64,000 nucleotides of DNA from Cyanobacteria bacterium OH_PDB_230. Lineage in GTDB: Bacteria; Cyanobacteriota; Vampirovibrionia; Gastranaerophilales; Gastranaerophilaceae. The notes below the pieces were generated by a model. That model saw nothing but the letters and a program-made list of their open reading frames with translations, did no database searches and was not told the DNA's origin. Made by a program: the position numbers and the translations under genes. Positions 8,424 to 16,684 of the stretch are shown piece after piece. Each line of letters begins with the position of its first letter. Positions within the stretch are counted from its first letter, which is position 1. The DNA lies in contig JAEZSO010000002.1 of the NCBI GenBank assembly GCA_023421795.1, forward strand, positions 372,001 through 436,000. Direction: 5' to 3'.

Positions 8424-8456
8424 AAAAGACCCGAGTATTATTGCTCGGGTCTTTTT
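8424..8456 (+). terminator. Intrinsic terminator of ppdK
   Basis: A 12-bp stem AAAAGACCCGAG / CTCGGGTCTTTT with an eight-base AT-rich loop runs into a T tract about 25 nt after the ppdK stop. Confidence 0.92.
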
Positions 8457-8598
8457 CATAATTATAAATTGAAAAAATGCCCATGAAAACAACTGCCTGT
8501 GCCAAAAATAGATAATGCATAGCTCAATTGGCTAATATCGGAAAAGAGCTTGCTGTATTAATATTTATATAGACAGTTCGATAATAGCCGGGAGAGTT

Positions 8599-9399
8599 AT
8601 GCAATTAGAACAATATTTTTTGGAACCTGAAGAAATACCATCAATGCCTCACGTAATAGTAAAGGCATTGACTGTTATAAAGGATGATAATTCAGGCATC
8701 AAAGAGCTGGCTTCTATTATTTCTTGTGATCAGTCCCTTTCGAGTAAGGTTTTGAGATTAGTTAATTCTGCACATTTTGCTTTGTCAAATAAGATTAATT
8801 CTACGTATAAAGCCGTGTGTCTACTTGGAATGAACCAGACAAAAAATATTATAATTTCAATCGCAATGAAGTCGGTTTTGTTTGGCGATAATGATAAGGG
8901 AATTTGGTCTCATTCAATAAGATGTGCAGTTGCTTGTGAGATACTGGCTAAAGAATACAAAATAATTAATCCTGAAGATGCTTTTATTATTGGTTTTTTG
9001 CATGATATTGGTAAAATTATCTTGAGCAGAAAAGAGAGTGTGACTTATCAGAAAATCGTTAATTTAACAATGCGTGGAGTGAGTCATTTAGATGCTGAAG
9101 AAATGTATTTAAAGACAAACCATGCGGTATTAGGTTCTTATATAGCTCAAAAATGGGAGTTGTCAGATACTATCGTGGAGGCAATTAAATTCCATCATTC
9201 CCCATTAAAATCTTCAGCTAAACAAATTGCAGCATTGGTTTATTATGCAGATATTCTTTCGGAAGATTATATTGATGAACCTGTATTTGATACTGAAATA
9301 GCTAGAAGCACTGGTATTTATATAAAAGACTATCTTAAGATTAAAAATTTAATAAAAACATGTACGGAAAAACTCCAATCGATGCTTATGAATGTTTAA
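8599..9399 (+). CDS. HDOD-domain signalling protein
   Basis: The 266-residue protein is essentially one HDOD domain. IPSMPHVIVKALTVIKDD (about 13-30), the CDQSLSSKVLRLVNSA stretch (about 44-59) and LGMNQTKNIIIS (about 76-87) are typical of the family. FLHDIGKIIL (about 132-141) keeps the His-Asp pair of the related HD phosphohydrolases. HDOD proteins usually act as regulatory scaffolds in signalling, chemotaxis or cell-cycle control and are often not enzymatic. There is no receiver or GGDEF domain attached. It stands alone and runs convergently into mazG with a 4-nt overlap. Confidence 0.85.
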   Translation: MQLEQYFLEPEEIPSMPHVIVKALTVIKDDNSGIKELASIISCDQSLSSKVLRLVNSAHFALSNKINSTYKAVCLLGMNQTKNIIISIAMKSVLFGDNDKGIWSHSIRCAVACEILAKEYKIINPEDAFIIGFLHDIGKIILSRKESVTYQKIVNLTMRGVSHLDAEEMYLKTNHAVLGSYIAQKWELSDTIVEAIKFHHSPLKSSAKQIAALVYYADILSEDYIDEPVFDTEIARSTGIYIKDYLKIKNLIKTCTEKLQSMLMNV

Positions 9400-10169
9400 T
9401 TTGCAGATTTAGCATATAATATTTTCTTTGCTTGTTTCCATAGGTTGTCCCATTCTTCAAAAGAATGTTTATCTAAATCTTTTTGAGCCAAAGATTCCAT
9501 TTGTCTGAATCTTTTTATGAATTTTTTGTTTGCTTTCAAGAGTGCTTGTTCAGCGTCAATTTTGTTCCACCTTGCAAGGTTTACTATTGCAAAAAGAATG
9601 TCACCGAGTTCGTCTTCTTTTTCTTCAAATGTTTTTGCTTCTTTAAATTCACATAATTCAGAGTGGACGCATTCCCATAGTGATTGTTCGTTTGGCCATT
9701 CAAAGCCTACGCTCACTGCTTTTTTGCTGATTTTTTGAGCGCTCATAAGAGCTGCCTGCGACTTCGAGACGCCGTCCATAATAGAGGTTCTGTGAGGTTT
9801 TTCAGCTTGTTTGATTTTTTCCCAGTTTTCAAGAATTTCTTTTGTATCATTGACTTTAACGTCACCAAAAACGTGAGGGTGCCTGTTTATCAATTTATCT
9901 TTGATTCTTCCGGCTACATCTTCTATGTTAAAAGCTTTTGATTCTTGAGCTATCTGAGAGTGAAGTACGACTTGCAAAAGTACGTCACCTAATTCTTCTT
10001 GAAGATGTTTTGGGTCGTTGTTATCAATAGCGTCAACGGCTTCATATGCTTCTTCTAGCATGTTTCTCTTTAGTGATTCGTGGGTTTGTTCTCTGTCCCA
10101 CTGGCAGCCGTTTTCTGATCTTAATATTGATATAACTTTGATTAATTCTTCTAGGTTTGGATAATTCAT
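9396..10169 (-). CDS. mazG: Nucleoside triphosphate pyrophosphohydrolase MazG
   Basis: MazG hydrolyses NTPs and dNTPs to monophosphates, cleaning the nucleotide pool. Two all-alpha MazG domains are present. The first has CQWDREQTHESLKRNMLEEA (about 21-40) and EELGDVLLQ (about 58-66). The second has EDELGDILFAIVNLAR (about 185-200). The spaced Glu/Asp residues bind magnesium. At 257 residues it matches the classic two-domain form. The ATG overlaps the hisG stop (TAATG), so the two are co-translated. The stop overlaps the end of the HDOD gene on the other strand. Confidence 0.95.
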   Translation of the reverse strand: MNYPNLEELIKVISILRSENGCQWDREQTHESLKRNMLEEAYEAVDAIDNNDPKHLQEELGDVLLQVVLHSQIAQESKAFNIEDVAGRIKDKLINRHPHVFGDVKVNDTKEILENWEKIKQAEKPHRTSIMDGVSKSQAALMSAQKISKKAVSVGFEWPNEQSLWECVHSELCEFKEAKTFEEKEDELGDILFAIVNLARWNKIDAEQALLKANKKFIKRFRQMESLAQKDLDKHSFEEWDNLWKQAKKILYAKSAN

Positions 10170-11035
10170 TATTTCACCATTTGATCGACGGTCATAATCA
10201 AGATGCCTTGGCCGCCTATCGCTTTTAATTTTTCTACGCTTTCATAAACTTTATCTTTATCTACTACAACGTGGACTACAGCTTTTTCATCATCGCCTAA
10301 AAGAGTTGTCACGGTTGGAGCAGACAACCCCGGCAAGAATTCTTTTAATTGATTCAAGGAAGCTTTTGGGATGTTTACCATGAGGTATTTTTTCTCTCTT
10401 GCTTCAATAACAGATTCAAGCGCTCTAATAAGGCTGTTTGTTTTTTCTGCTTGTGTGGGGGGCAAATCTTTTCTTGCTATTACTATTGCAGTTGATTCCA
10501 ATATTTTATCAATAATTTTTAATTTGTTTGATTTTAAAGTAGAACCTGAAGAGGTTATGTCTACAACAACATCAGCCAGACCAAGCCTTGGCGTGATTTC
10601 TGTTGCGCCTGAAACTTCGATGATTTTAGGAGTTTTGCCTAAGCTTTCAAAATAGTCTTTTGCAATATTTGGGAATGAGGTTGCTACTTTTATGTATTCG
10701 GGCAGTTCTGTTGAAGAGTTATAAGAATCTTCTTCTTTCACCGCAACAACCATCTCGCAGTACCCGAAATCTAAATCCATAATTTTGTCGACGTTTGCTT
10801 TCAGCTCAGTCACTATGTCGTAGCCAGTGAAACCGACATCTGCGACGCCATCTTCCACAAATCTTGGAATATCTTGGGTTCTAACGAAAATTATTGAATA
10901 TTTGCCGTCTTTTGTTGTTACCTGGAGGGTTCTTTCATCTTTAGACGGAAAAGTCAGTCCGGCGTTATTTAGTAATTCATAAATTTTTTCTGACAGTCTT
11001 CCTTTGTTAGGAATCGCGATTTTTAGTATGTCCAT
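10169..11035 (-). CDS. hisG: ATP phosphoribosyltransferase, long form
   Basis: HisG joins ATP and PRPP in the first step of histidine synthesis. The N-terminal part has IAIPNKGRLSE (about 7-17) and GVADVGFTGYDIVTE (about 64-78). The PRPP loop region is DVVVDITSSGSTLKSNKL (about 155-172). Residues about 213-288 form the C-terminal ACT-like regulatory domain, so this is the long, self-regulated form that needs no HisZ. No other his genes are in the window and the partner downstream is mazG, so it lies outside a classic his operon. A structured repeat (11051-11117) sits 16 nt upstream of its start. Confidence 0.96.
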   Translation of the reverse strand: MDILKIAIPNKGRLSEKIYELLNNAGLTFPSKDERTLQVTTKDGKYSIIFVRTQDIPRFVEDGVADVGFTGYDIVTELKANVDKIMDLDFGYCEMVVAVKEEDSYNSSTELPEYIKVATSFPNIAKDYFESLGKTPKIIEVSGATEITPRLGLADVVVDITSSGSTLKSNKLKIIDKILESTAIVIARKDLPPTQAEKTNSLIRALESVIEAREKKYLMVNIPKASLNQLKEFLPGLSAPTVTTLLGDDEKAVVHVVVDKDKVYESVEKLKAIGGQGILIMTVDQMVK

Positions 11036-11050
11036 TTTAACTTTCCTTTT

Positions 11051-11117
11051 CTAATCTAGTGCCGCAATCTATAGAAAATTAATCTTTTTCGCTATATTGC
11101 TCACCTTTTTGAAGTGA
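11051..11117 (-). repeat. Structured intergenic repeat, copy A (upstream of hisG)
   Basis: Read towards hisG this copy has GGTGAGCAATATAG, 30 nt of spacer region, then GATTGCGGCACTAGATTAG. Bases around the first block (GCAATATAG) can pair with CTATAGATTGC in the second, closing a hairpin over the spacer. A second palindrome, TCACTTC...AAGGTGA, lies just before. The same two blocks at the same distance recur upstream of lysS, upstream of the CoA-activase-like gene and inside coaBC. Copy A lacks the AATTTTCG hairpin seen in the fuller copies. Confidence 0.65.
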
Positions 11118-11118
11118 T

Positions 11119-11775
11119 TTAATATTTATTTCCGTAAACTTCTTTTGAAATAACTTCATCGAAATTTTTTCTTATTTTTACCGGAGCTGTTGAATTATCT
11201 TTTGCGTATCCCAGAGCGATTATTGTCGCTATATAGTTATTTTCGGGTATGTTTAATTTTTCTTTTATTTCTTTATAAAGTTCAGGATTGAAAAGAGTAA
11301 GCTCATTTCCAAAGGCGCCTATGATGCAAGAATCAATGCCGAGCGCTTTTGCTTGAAGAGTAATATGGCTTGCTGCATAAGTGCATTGTTCTATTGTTCT
11401 TACAAGGACCATTTCTTCACCTTTGAGTTTTGGATATAATCCCGGGTTGTTGAATATTGATTCTAGTCTTTCATCTGTCATTCCCGGTCTTTTTTTAAGG
11501 ATTTTTTGGAATCTTTCTTTTTCCCAGGCGTTTTTGTCTGCTAAAATCAAAATTAAATGGGAAGCCTGAGCCACTTGTTTTTGCCCATTAGCAAGTGAGC
11601 TTAAAAGCTCTTTTGATTCTTTGTTTTCTATACAGATAAAATGCCAGGGTTGAACATTCATCCAAGATGGCGCTAATCTGGCTGCCTCTAAAACTTCTTG
11701 GATATCAGTTTCAGGGATTTTCTTGTCTGAAAAATCTCTTATGCTTGTTCTTTCCTTTATGATATCAAGTACCAT
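11119..11775 (-). CDS. Nitroreductase-family FMN-dependent oxidoreductase
   Basis: The reading frame can be extended upstream into the LCP gene, but the ATG at 11775 has AAAGG at good spacing and begins MVLDIIKERTSIRDFSDK, the family's usual opening. The 218-residue protein has the FMN-binding R-T-S-I-R (about 9-13), AARLAPSWMNVQPW (about 31-44) and a C-terminal IIALGYAKD stretch (about 189-197). Nitroreductases use NAD(P)H and FMN to reduce nitro compounds, quinones or flavins; the natural substrate is unknown here. It lies 17 nt after the LCP gene and probably shares its transcript. Confidence 0.85.
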   Translation of the reverse strand: MVLDIIKERTSIRDFSDKKIPETDIQEVLEAARLAPSWMNVQPWHFICIENKESKELLSSLANGQKQVAQASHLILILADKNAWEKERFQKILKKRPGMTDERLESIFNNPGLYPKLKGEEMVLVRTIEQCTYAASHITLQAKALGIDSCIIGAFGNELTLFNPELYKEIKEKLNIPENNYIATIIALGYAKDNSTAPVKIRKNFDEVISKEVYGNKY

Positions 11776-11792
11776 ATTTTTTCCTTTTAGAT

Positions 11793-13109
11793 TTATGAAC
11801 CGGTAACTATTATAGTAAAATCGCTTTTTACGCAGTACATACGCACTGGGTCGTATACAAATTGAGAGTGTTTCACTTCGGGAACTTTTTTCTTTAACCA
11901 ATACACAAAATCGCTAGTTACGGCTGCATCATGTCCTATTATCTGAGAATGAGGAAGTTGAGCTCTGCCTATGCAGTTGACTTCATAGCCGTTTTCGAGA
12001 AGTTGTTGCTTGATTTTCATTGCCTCTTCTTCTTTATCGACTGAATACATAATCCCTGCAACGAGTTTTGTGTCCTCGAAATTAGGCTTTCTTCTGTAAA
12101 CCATTCTGTCTATTACTTCTTGAGTTTTTTCTGGGTCTAAAATCCAGTAGCTTACGTAGCCTTTTTTGTTAGGACTGCCAGGAAGCGTTGCTACTTCTAC
12201 GCTTTCAAGGTTTATTCCTCTTGTTAAAGCTGCATACTGAGACATTTGATATAAGCTCATATCAGTTTTTACGTATGCATTTGCAATTTTAAGCGCTTCA
12301 GGAATTTTAGTTATTGCTTCAGGAGTTTGTAATTTTTCCATCAAAGCTTTTAAAAACCATTGTTGACGCGACGTTCTTCCTATGTCTCCAAGACCGTCTT
12401 TTCTGTATCTTAGATAACCTTCGACCTCGTTTCCGTTTAACACATGGATTCCTTTTGGAAGGTTGATGTGCAAGCCTGCTGTGTTGTCGTTATAATACAT
12501 GTCTTTTTCTATATATAGAGGGACTCCGCCGATTGCATCTACAAGTTTTCTAACGGCGGCATTGTTTACAAGTACGTAGTTGTCAATTTTTATTCCAAGA
12601 GTTTCTTCAATGGTGCTTTTGGTAAGTTCTATACCTCCTAAAGCATGTGCCGCATTTATTTTTTGTACGCCATGACCTCCTGAAATGTAGACTTTACTGT
12701 CTCTGGGGATAGAAATAGCGTTGATGCTTCTGTCTCTTGGATCGATATTTACAAGAATCATTGTGTCGGATCTTGTTCCCAAGAATGGATCAGAATCTAA
12801 TCCGTTTGAGTCCACTCCTACCAATAATATATTTTGTCTTCTGTTTAAAAATTGCAGATTAAAACTTTTGTTTGATTGATTGTCTTTGCCGAATTTTGAA
12901 AAAAGTGCCGAAATGGATGCTTTAGTTGTTATTGCCAATTCATCATCACTTGTATATATAAAAATTAAAAAAGCGCCTAAAGAAATGAGTAGGGCTGCAA
13001 TTACCAGTGCTGATATTGTTTTTTCTAAGTTTTTATTTTCTTTTTTGTTTGTTTCATTATATTTTAAAAAGATGTTATATTGCTCTTCTTTATTTCTGAA
13101 TTCTCTCAT
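11793..13109 (-). CDS. LytR-CpsA-Psr (LCP) family cell-wall ligase with LytR C-terminal domain
   Basis: LCP proteins transfer polymers from lipid carriers to peptidoglycan or other cell-wall glycans at the outer face of the membrane. The 438-residue protein has one membrane helix near residues 25-50 (SALVIAALLISLGAFLIFIY). The LCP catalytic domain (about 90-290) includes GVDSNGLDSDPFLGTRSDTM, NAISIPRDSKV, GGHGVQKINAAHALGG and RYRKDGLGDIGRTSRQQ, with the conserved Arg and Asp residues. The last ~90 residues fit a LytR_C domain. A TTG 15 nt upstream is possible, but the ATG at 13109 with GAGAG before it is more likely. Confidence 0.9.
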   Translation of the reverse strand: MREFRNKEEQYNIFLKYNETNKKENKNLEKTISALVIAALLISLGAFLIFIYTSDDELAITTKASISALFSKFGKDNQSNKSFNLQFLNRRQNILLVGVDSNGLDSDPFLGTRSDTMILVNIDPRDRSINAISIPRDSKVYISGGHGVQKINAAHALGGIELTKSTIEETLGIKIDNYVLVNNAAVRKLVDAIGGVPLYIEKDMYYNDNTAGLHINLPKGIHVLNGNEVEGYLRYRKDGLGDIGRTSRQQWFLKALMEKLQTPEAITKIPEALKIANAYVKTDMSLYQMSQYAALTRGINLESVEVATLPGSPNKKGYVSYWILDPEKTQEVIDRMVYRRKPNFEDTKLVAGIMYSVDKEEEAMKIKQQLLENGYEVNCIGRAQLPHSQIIGHDAAVTSDFVYWLKKKVPEVKHSQFVYDPVRMYCVKSDFTIIVTGS

Positions 13110-13299
13110 AGTGTAAACTCTCAATTTTTGTAGTAATAATATTTTACTTCAAAAACAGCTAATTCAGCATGAATCGATATATTTTTTTACACAGTTTTCT
13201 TTTTTAGATAGTGAGCGAGAAACGCAGGTTTAGCCAGCAAAAAAGACTCTCGAGGAGTTACTATTTGAACACGTTTTGATTTTGTGTTTACATATCAAT

Positions 13300-14532
13300 A
13301 TGAATTGGAATAGTAATGAAATAATAGAATCTGCGGAAAACAAGGTTAAAAAATACTTTGAAGAAGTGGATAAAATAAAAGAATACAATCAGGAAAAAGT
13401 TTTAACTGCTTTTAGAGAGAACAAAATCGGAGCAGAGCACTTTTCTTCTGTTTCAGGATATGGGCATGATGACTTGGGGCGTGAGGCTTTAGATAATGTT
13501 TATGCAAATATTTTTAAAGCACAAAAAGCAGTTGTGAGAACCCAGTTTGTATCAGGTACCCACGCACTTGCATGTTGTCTTTTCGGGAATCTAAGGCATG
13601 GGGATAAATTGATTTCTGTAGCAGGAGCTCCATATGACACTATGGAAGAAGTCATAGGAAAAAGAGGCGATAAAAGAGCTTCTTTAATGGGACATGGAGT
13701 TTCTTATGAGGAAATACCTCTTATCGACGGTATGGATATAGATTTAGAAGCCATCGACAAGGCTGTAGACAAGAATACAACAATGATTCTCATACAACGT
13801 TCAAGAGGCTATTCTTTAAGAAAATCATTAAACATCGAGACAATAAAACAAGTTATTGAGATAGCGAAAAAAAATAATCCCGACTGTATCTGCTTTGTGG
13901 ATAACTGCTACGGTGAATTTGTGGAAAGATTGGAGCCTACAGAGGTTGGTGCCGACTTGATTGCAGGTTCTTTAATAAAAAATCCCGGCGGCGGGATTGT
14001 TGAAGCCGGCGGCTACGTTGCAGGTAAGGAAAGATTTGTAGAGCTTGCAGCTTGCAGGTTAACTGCTCCAGGGATAGGATCCGAGGGCGGGGCGATGTTC
14101 AACCAGTCCAGACTTATGTTCCAAGGTGTTTTCATGGCGCCATCCATAGTAGCTGAATCGATTAAAGGTGCGATTTTAGCATCTCAGGTTTTTGAAGATA
14201 TCGGGTTTGTTTCCACTCCAAAACCAGAGGAAAAAAGAACAGATATCATTCAAACCATTAAATTCGGCAAAGAAGAACCGCTCTTGAAATTCTGTAAAAC
14301 CCTTCAACATTACTCTCCTGTTGAATCATACCTTACGCCTATTCCGGATGAAGTCCCCGGATATGACGACAAGTTGATAATGGCTGGAGGATCTTTCATA
14401 GAAGGTTCCACTATTGAGCTTTCAGCCGATGGTCCTTTAAGACAGCCTTATGCAGCTTATATGCAAGGCGGCTTAAATTATGCGCACGTAAAAATAGCCT
14501 TGAGAGGTATTGTGAAGAATTTAGCCGGCTAG
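13300..14532 (+). CDS. PLP-dependent methionine gamma-lyase family protein (Alr/COG4100 type)
   Basis: This protein (410 residues) belongs to the PLP fold type I group labelled 'aluminium resistance' or methionine gamma-lyase family, common in cyanobacteria and Firmicutes. Visible features are GYGHDDLGREALDNVYANIF (about 55-74), the substrate/PLP region RTQFVSGTHALACCLFGNLR (about 84-103), CFVDNCYGEFVE with the PLP-ring Asp (about 204-215) and GSLIKNPGGGI (about 224-234) with the Schiff-base Lys. The real activity of the family is poorly established. I chose the ATG at 13300; a TTG at 13276 is in frame. Neither has a clear ribosome binding site. Confidence 0.88.
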   Translation: MNWNSNEIIESAENKVKKYFEEVDKIKEYNQEKVLTAFRENKIGAEHFSSVSGYGHDDLGREALDNVYANIFKAQKAVVRTQFVSGTHALACCLFGNLRHGDKLISVAGAPYDTMEEVIGKRGDKRASLMGHGVSYEEIPLIDGMDIDLEAIDKAVDKNTTMILIQRSRGYSLRKSLNIETIKQVIEIAKKNNPDCICFVDNCYGEFVERLEPTEVGADLIAGSLIKNPGGGIVEAGGYVAGKERFVELAACRLTAPGIGSEGGAMFNQSRLMFQGVFMAPSIVAESIKGAILASQVFEDIGFVSTPKPEEKRTDIIQTIKFGKEEPLLKFCKTLQHYSPVESYLTPIPDEVPGYDDKLIMAGGSFIEGSTIELSADGPLRQPYAAYMQGGLNYAHVKIALRGIVKNLAG

Positions 14533-15542
14533 GCGTTTAGTTGTTTTTCGTGTCTTAATTGATCGGCATAACTGTAATAAATAAGGCCAAGGTCGAGTTC
14601 TTTTGCTCTGGTTTCAACATAATCAATCAAATCATATGCTTTTTGAGGCATATTGTTTCTGTTCTGCATAAACCATTGACCTTCAATGTCAAGTACGACT
14701 TGCTTTATCCCTATATCGACAGAGGTTTTGAGCCATTTTTCAATTTCTTCTGTGTTGTCGTTTATTTCGGGAATTATTATGTATTTTGAGCGGACTTTGT
14801 TTTTTAATTTGCCTTGTTTTGAAACATACTTTTTAAGATTCGATATTACTTTTTCATATGCATCTACTTTTTTGATTTTTTTGTAGGTTTCTCTTGATCC
14901 GGTATCCACAGAAACTGTGAACTCTACATTATCGTTTTTTAAAGCTTTTGCAATCGAATTAATAAATTTTATTCCTGAAGAATTTACATTAATTTCTCTT
15001 GGTTTTTTTGATGAAAGGTAGTCCATTATTTTGTCAAATTCATCAAGAACACCGGGTTCACCGCCTCCAAAAGCAAAATATCCGTGCTGGTCAAATTTTA
15101 GTATGCCTTTTTTTTCCATTTCTTTTAAAATCGGCATAAGTTTATAGTTTTTTCTTGTGTTAAATTCTTTTTTATTTTCTTCGGTATAGCAATAAGAGCA
15201 GTTACAGTTGCATTTTGTCCAATGGGAAATATATATTGTGTTTATGTAATCTTCATTGTCCCATTCTTTTTCTTCCAGGTTGAAACAGCCTTCGCAGTTT
15301 GGGTGGATTATGCCTTTTCTGTGGTTTTCTCTTAGCAACCTTTTTTGCTTTGTAAGTTCATCCCAATTTATTTTTTCACCTTTGTAGTCAGGGTTCAGGT
15401 GAAAAGATTTGCTTGTTTTTCCTGTGAGAAAACAGCATACCTGTATGCTGTCAAAGTAAAAATAAATCCCGTGTTCTAATAGGTGGCAACTTTTATATAT
15501 CATAATAAAATTGTATTTTATTGCACTATCTTTGTCAAACAA
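14529..15542 (-). CDS. Radical SAM protein with cysteine-bearing N-terminal extension
   Basis: The radical SAM cluster motif C-x3-C-x2-C is at residues 111-118 (CNCNCSYC), followed by the glycine-rich SAM motif FGGGEPG (about 153-159). About 110 residues precede the motif and carry four more cysteines, two adjacent near 36-37 and PNCEGC at 81-86, which might bind another cluster. There is no obvious C-terminal SPASM domain. The product and substrate are unknown. The longest frame starts at TTG 15542, with an ATG at 15503 as alternative; neither has a good ribosome binding site. It follows the ABC ATPase by about 40 nt and converges with the PLP lyase, overlapping its end by 4 nt. Confidence 0.83.
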   Translation of the reverse strand: MFDKDSAIKYNFIMIYKSCHLLEHGIYFYFDSIQVCCFLTGKTSKSFHLNPDYKGEKINWDELTKQKRLLRENHRKGIIHPNCEGCFNLEEKEWDNEDYINTIYISHWTKCNCNCSYCYTEENKKEFNTRKNYKLMPILKEMEKKGILKFDQHGYFAFGGGEPGVLDEFDKIMDYLSSKKPREINVNSSGIKFINSIAKALKNDNVEFTVSVDTGSRETYKKIKKVDAYEKVISNLKKYVSKQGKLKNKVRSKYIIIPEINDNTEEIEKWLKTSVDIGIKQVVLDIEGQWFMQNRNNMPQKAYDLIDYVETRAKELDLGLIYYSYADQLRHEKQLNA

Positions 15543-15583
15543 TCAGAAGGCAAAAATATTGTTATAGTTGGCTTGTTGCTATA

Positions 15584-16642
15584 TTACAGTATTCTGTTAT
15601 GCGACTGGCTGTCGAAAAACAACAGGTTGTCTGTATTTATTTTTAAAGTTAATTCTTCAGAGAGTGATTTTTCTACAGGAATTTTAGCGCAGCATTTAGC
15701 GTTGTTTACGCTGAAATATACTATCTTTTCGCTTCCAAGCATTTCTGATATTTCAACGTGAGCGGAGAATTCAAAATTGGAAAGTTCTGCGTTGATTGAT
15801 TCGGGTCTTAGTCCTATCGTGACTTTATCCATTGATTGTAAAAGCTGTTTTTGATTGTCGTTCAGTTCAAATTTATTGTTGTTTAAATGGATAAAATTAT
15901 CTTCGATTTTAGCCGGAATAAAATTCATAGCAGGGGAACCTAAAAACCCTCCGACAAAAATATTTGCGGGGTTGTTATAGATATTTTCAGGAGTGTCTAC
16001 CTGTTGAATTATCCCTTTGTCTATTACGGCTATTCGGTCTCCCATAGTAAGGGCTTCTGTCTGGTCGTGGGTTACGTAGACAAAAGTCGTTTCCAGTTTT
16101 TTGTGCAATTTTTTGATTTCAGCTCTCATTTGCACTCTTAACTTAGCGTCCAGATTAGATAATGGTTCATCCATAAGAAAAACTTTTGGCTCTCTTACTA
16201 TAGCCCTTCCTAAAGCGACTCTTTGTCGTTGTCCGCCTGATAGTTGTTTGGGCTTTCTTTCAAGAAGTTCTGTAAGATCCAGAGCATCCGCTACTTTTTT
16301 GACTTTTTCTTCTATTTCCTGTTTTGTGAATTTTCTCATTTTTAAAGGGAAAGCGATGTTTTCATAGACACTCATGTGAGGGTACAGAGCGTAACTTTGG
16401 AACACAAAAGCAATATCTCTATCTTTCGGGTGGATATTGTTTACACAGGTGTCACCTATAAATATTTCGCCATCAGTTATGTCTTCAAGACCGGCAATCA
16501 TCCTTAAAAGCGTTGATTTTCCGCAACCTGAAGATCCGACAAGAACAAGAAATTCTTTGTCTTCAATAGTTAAGCTTACGTTATCTATAACTTTTTTCTT
16601 GTCATATCTTTTAGATACGTTTTTTAATTCGACTTTTGCCAT
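15584..16642 (-). CDS. ABC transporter ATPase, MalK/UgpC/MsmX type
   Basis: The 352-residue protein has Walker A GSSGCGKST (36-44), Q-loop VFQSYALYPHMSV (about 79-91), signature LSGGQRQRVALGRAIV (about 133-148), Walker B VFLMDEPLSNLDAKLR (about 153-168) and a C-terminal TOBE/OB region with GLRPESI (about 277-283). This is the layout of sugar-importer ATPases that pair with two permeases and a lipoprotein. No permeases or binding protein lie nearby, so it may be a shared multi-importer ATPase as MsmX is in Bacillus. It lies 42 nt after the histidine-kinase-like gene. Confidence 0.93.
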   Translation of the reverse strand: MAKVELKNVSKRYDKKKVIDNVSLTIEDKEFLVLVGSSGCGKSTLLRMIAGLEDITDGEIFIGDTCVNNIHPKDRDIAFVFQSYALYPHMSVYENIAFPLKMRKFTKQEIEEKVKKVADALDLTELLERKPKQLSGGQRQRVALGRAIVREPKVFLMDEPLSNLDAKLRVQMRAEIKKLHKKLETTFVYVTHDQTEALTMGDRIAVIDKGIIQQVDTPENIYNNPANIFVGGFLGSPAMNFIPAKIEDNFIHLNNNKFELNDNQKQLLQSMDKVTIGLRPESINAELSNFEFSAHVEISEMLGSEKIVYFSVNNAKCCAKIPVEKSLSEELTLKINTDNLLFFDSQSHNRIL

Positions 16643-16684
16643 TGAAATTTTGTCCTTTAAGTGTCTTTTGGTTGCTGTGATGGA

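Noticed and set aside
8505..8590. tRNA-like stretch (AGCTCAATTGGCTAA and GTTCGA) before the HDOD gene
   Set aside because: The acceptor and T stems cannot be paired and the D loop is too long, so no tRNA can be folded. At best it is a remnant.
13195..13275. A further repeat copy upstream of the PLP lyase gene (GTGAGCGAGAAACGC)
   Set aside because: Only GTGAGC is shared; the second block (GCACTAGATTAG) is missing at the expected distance.
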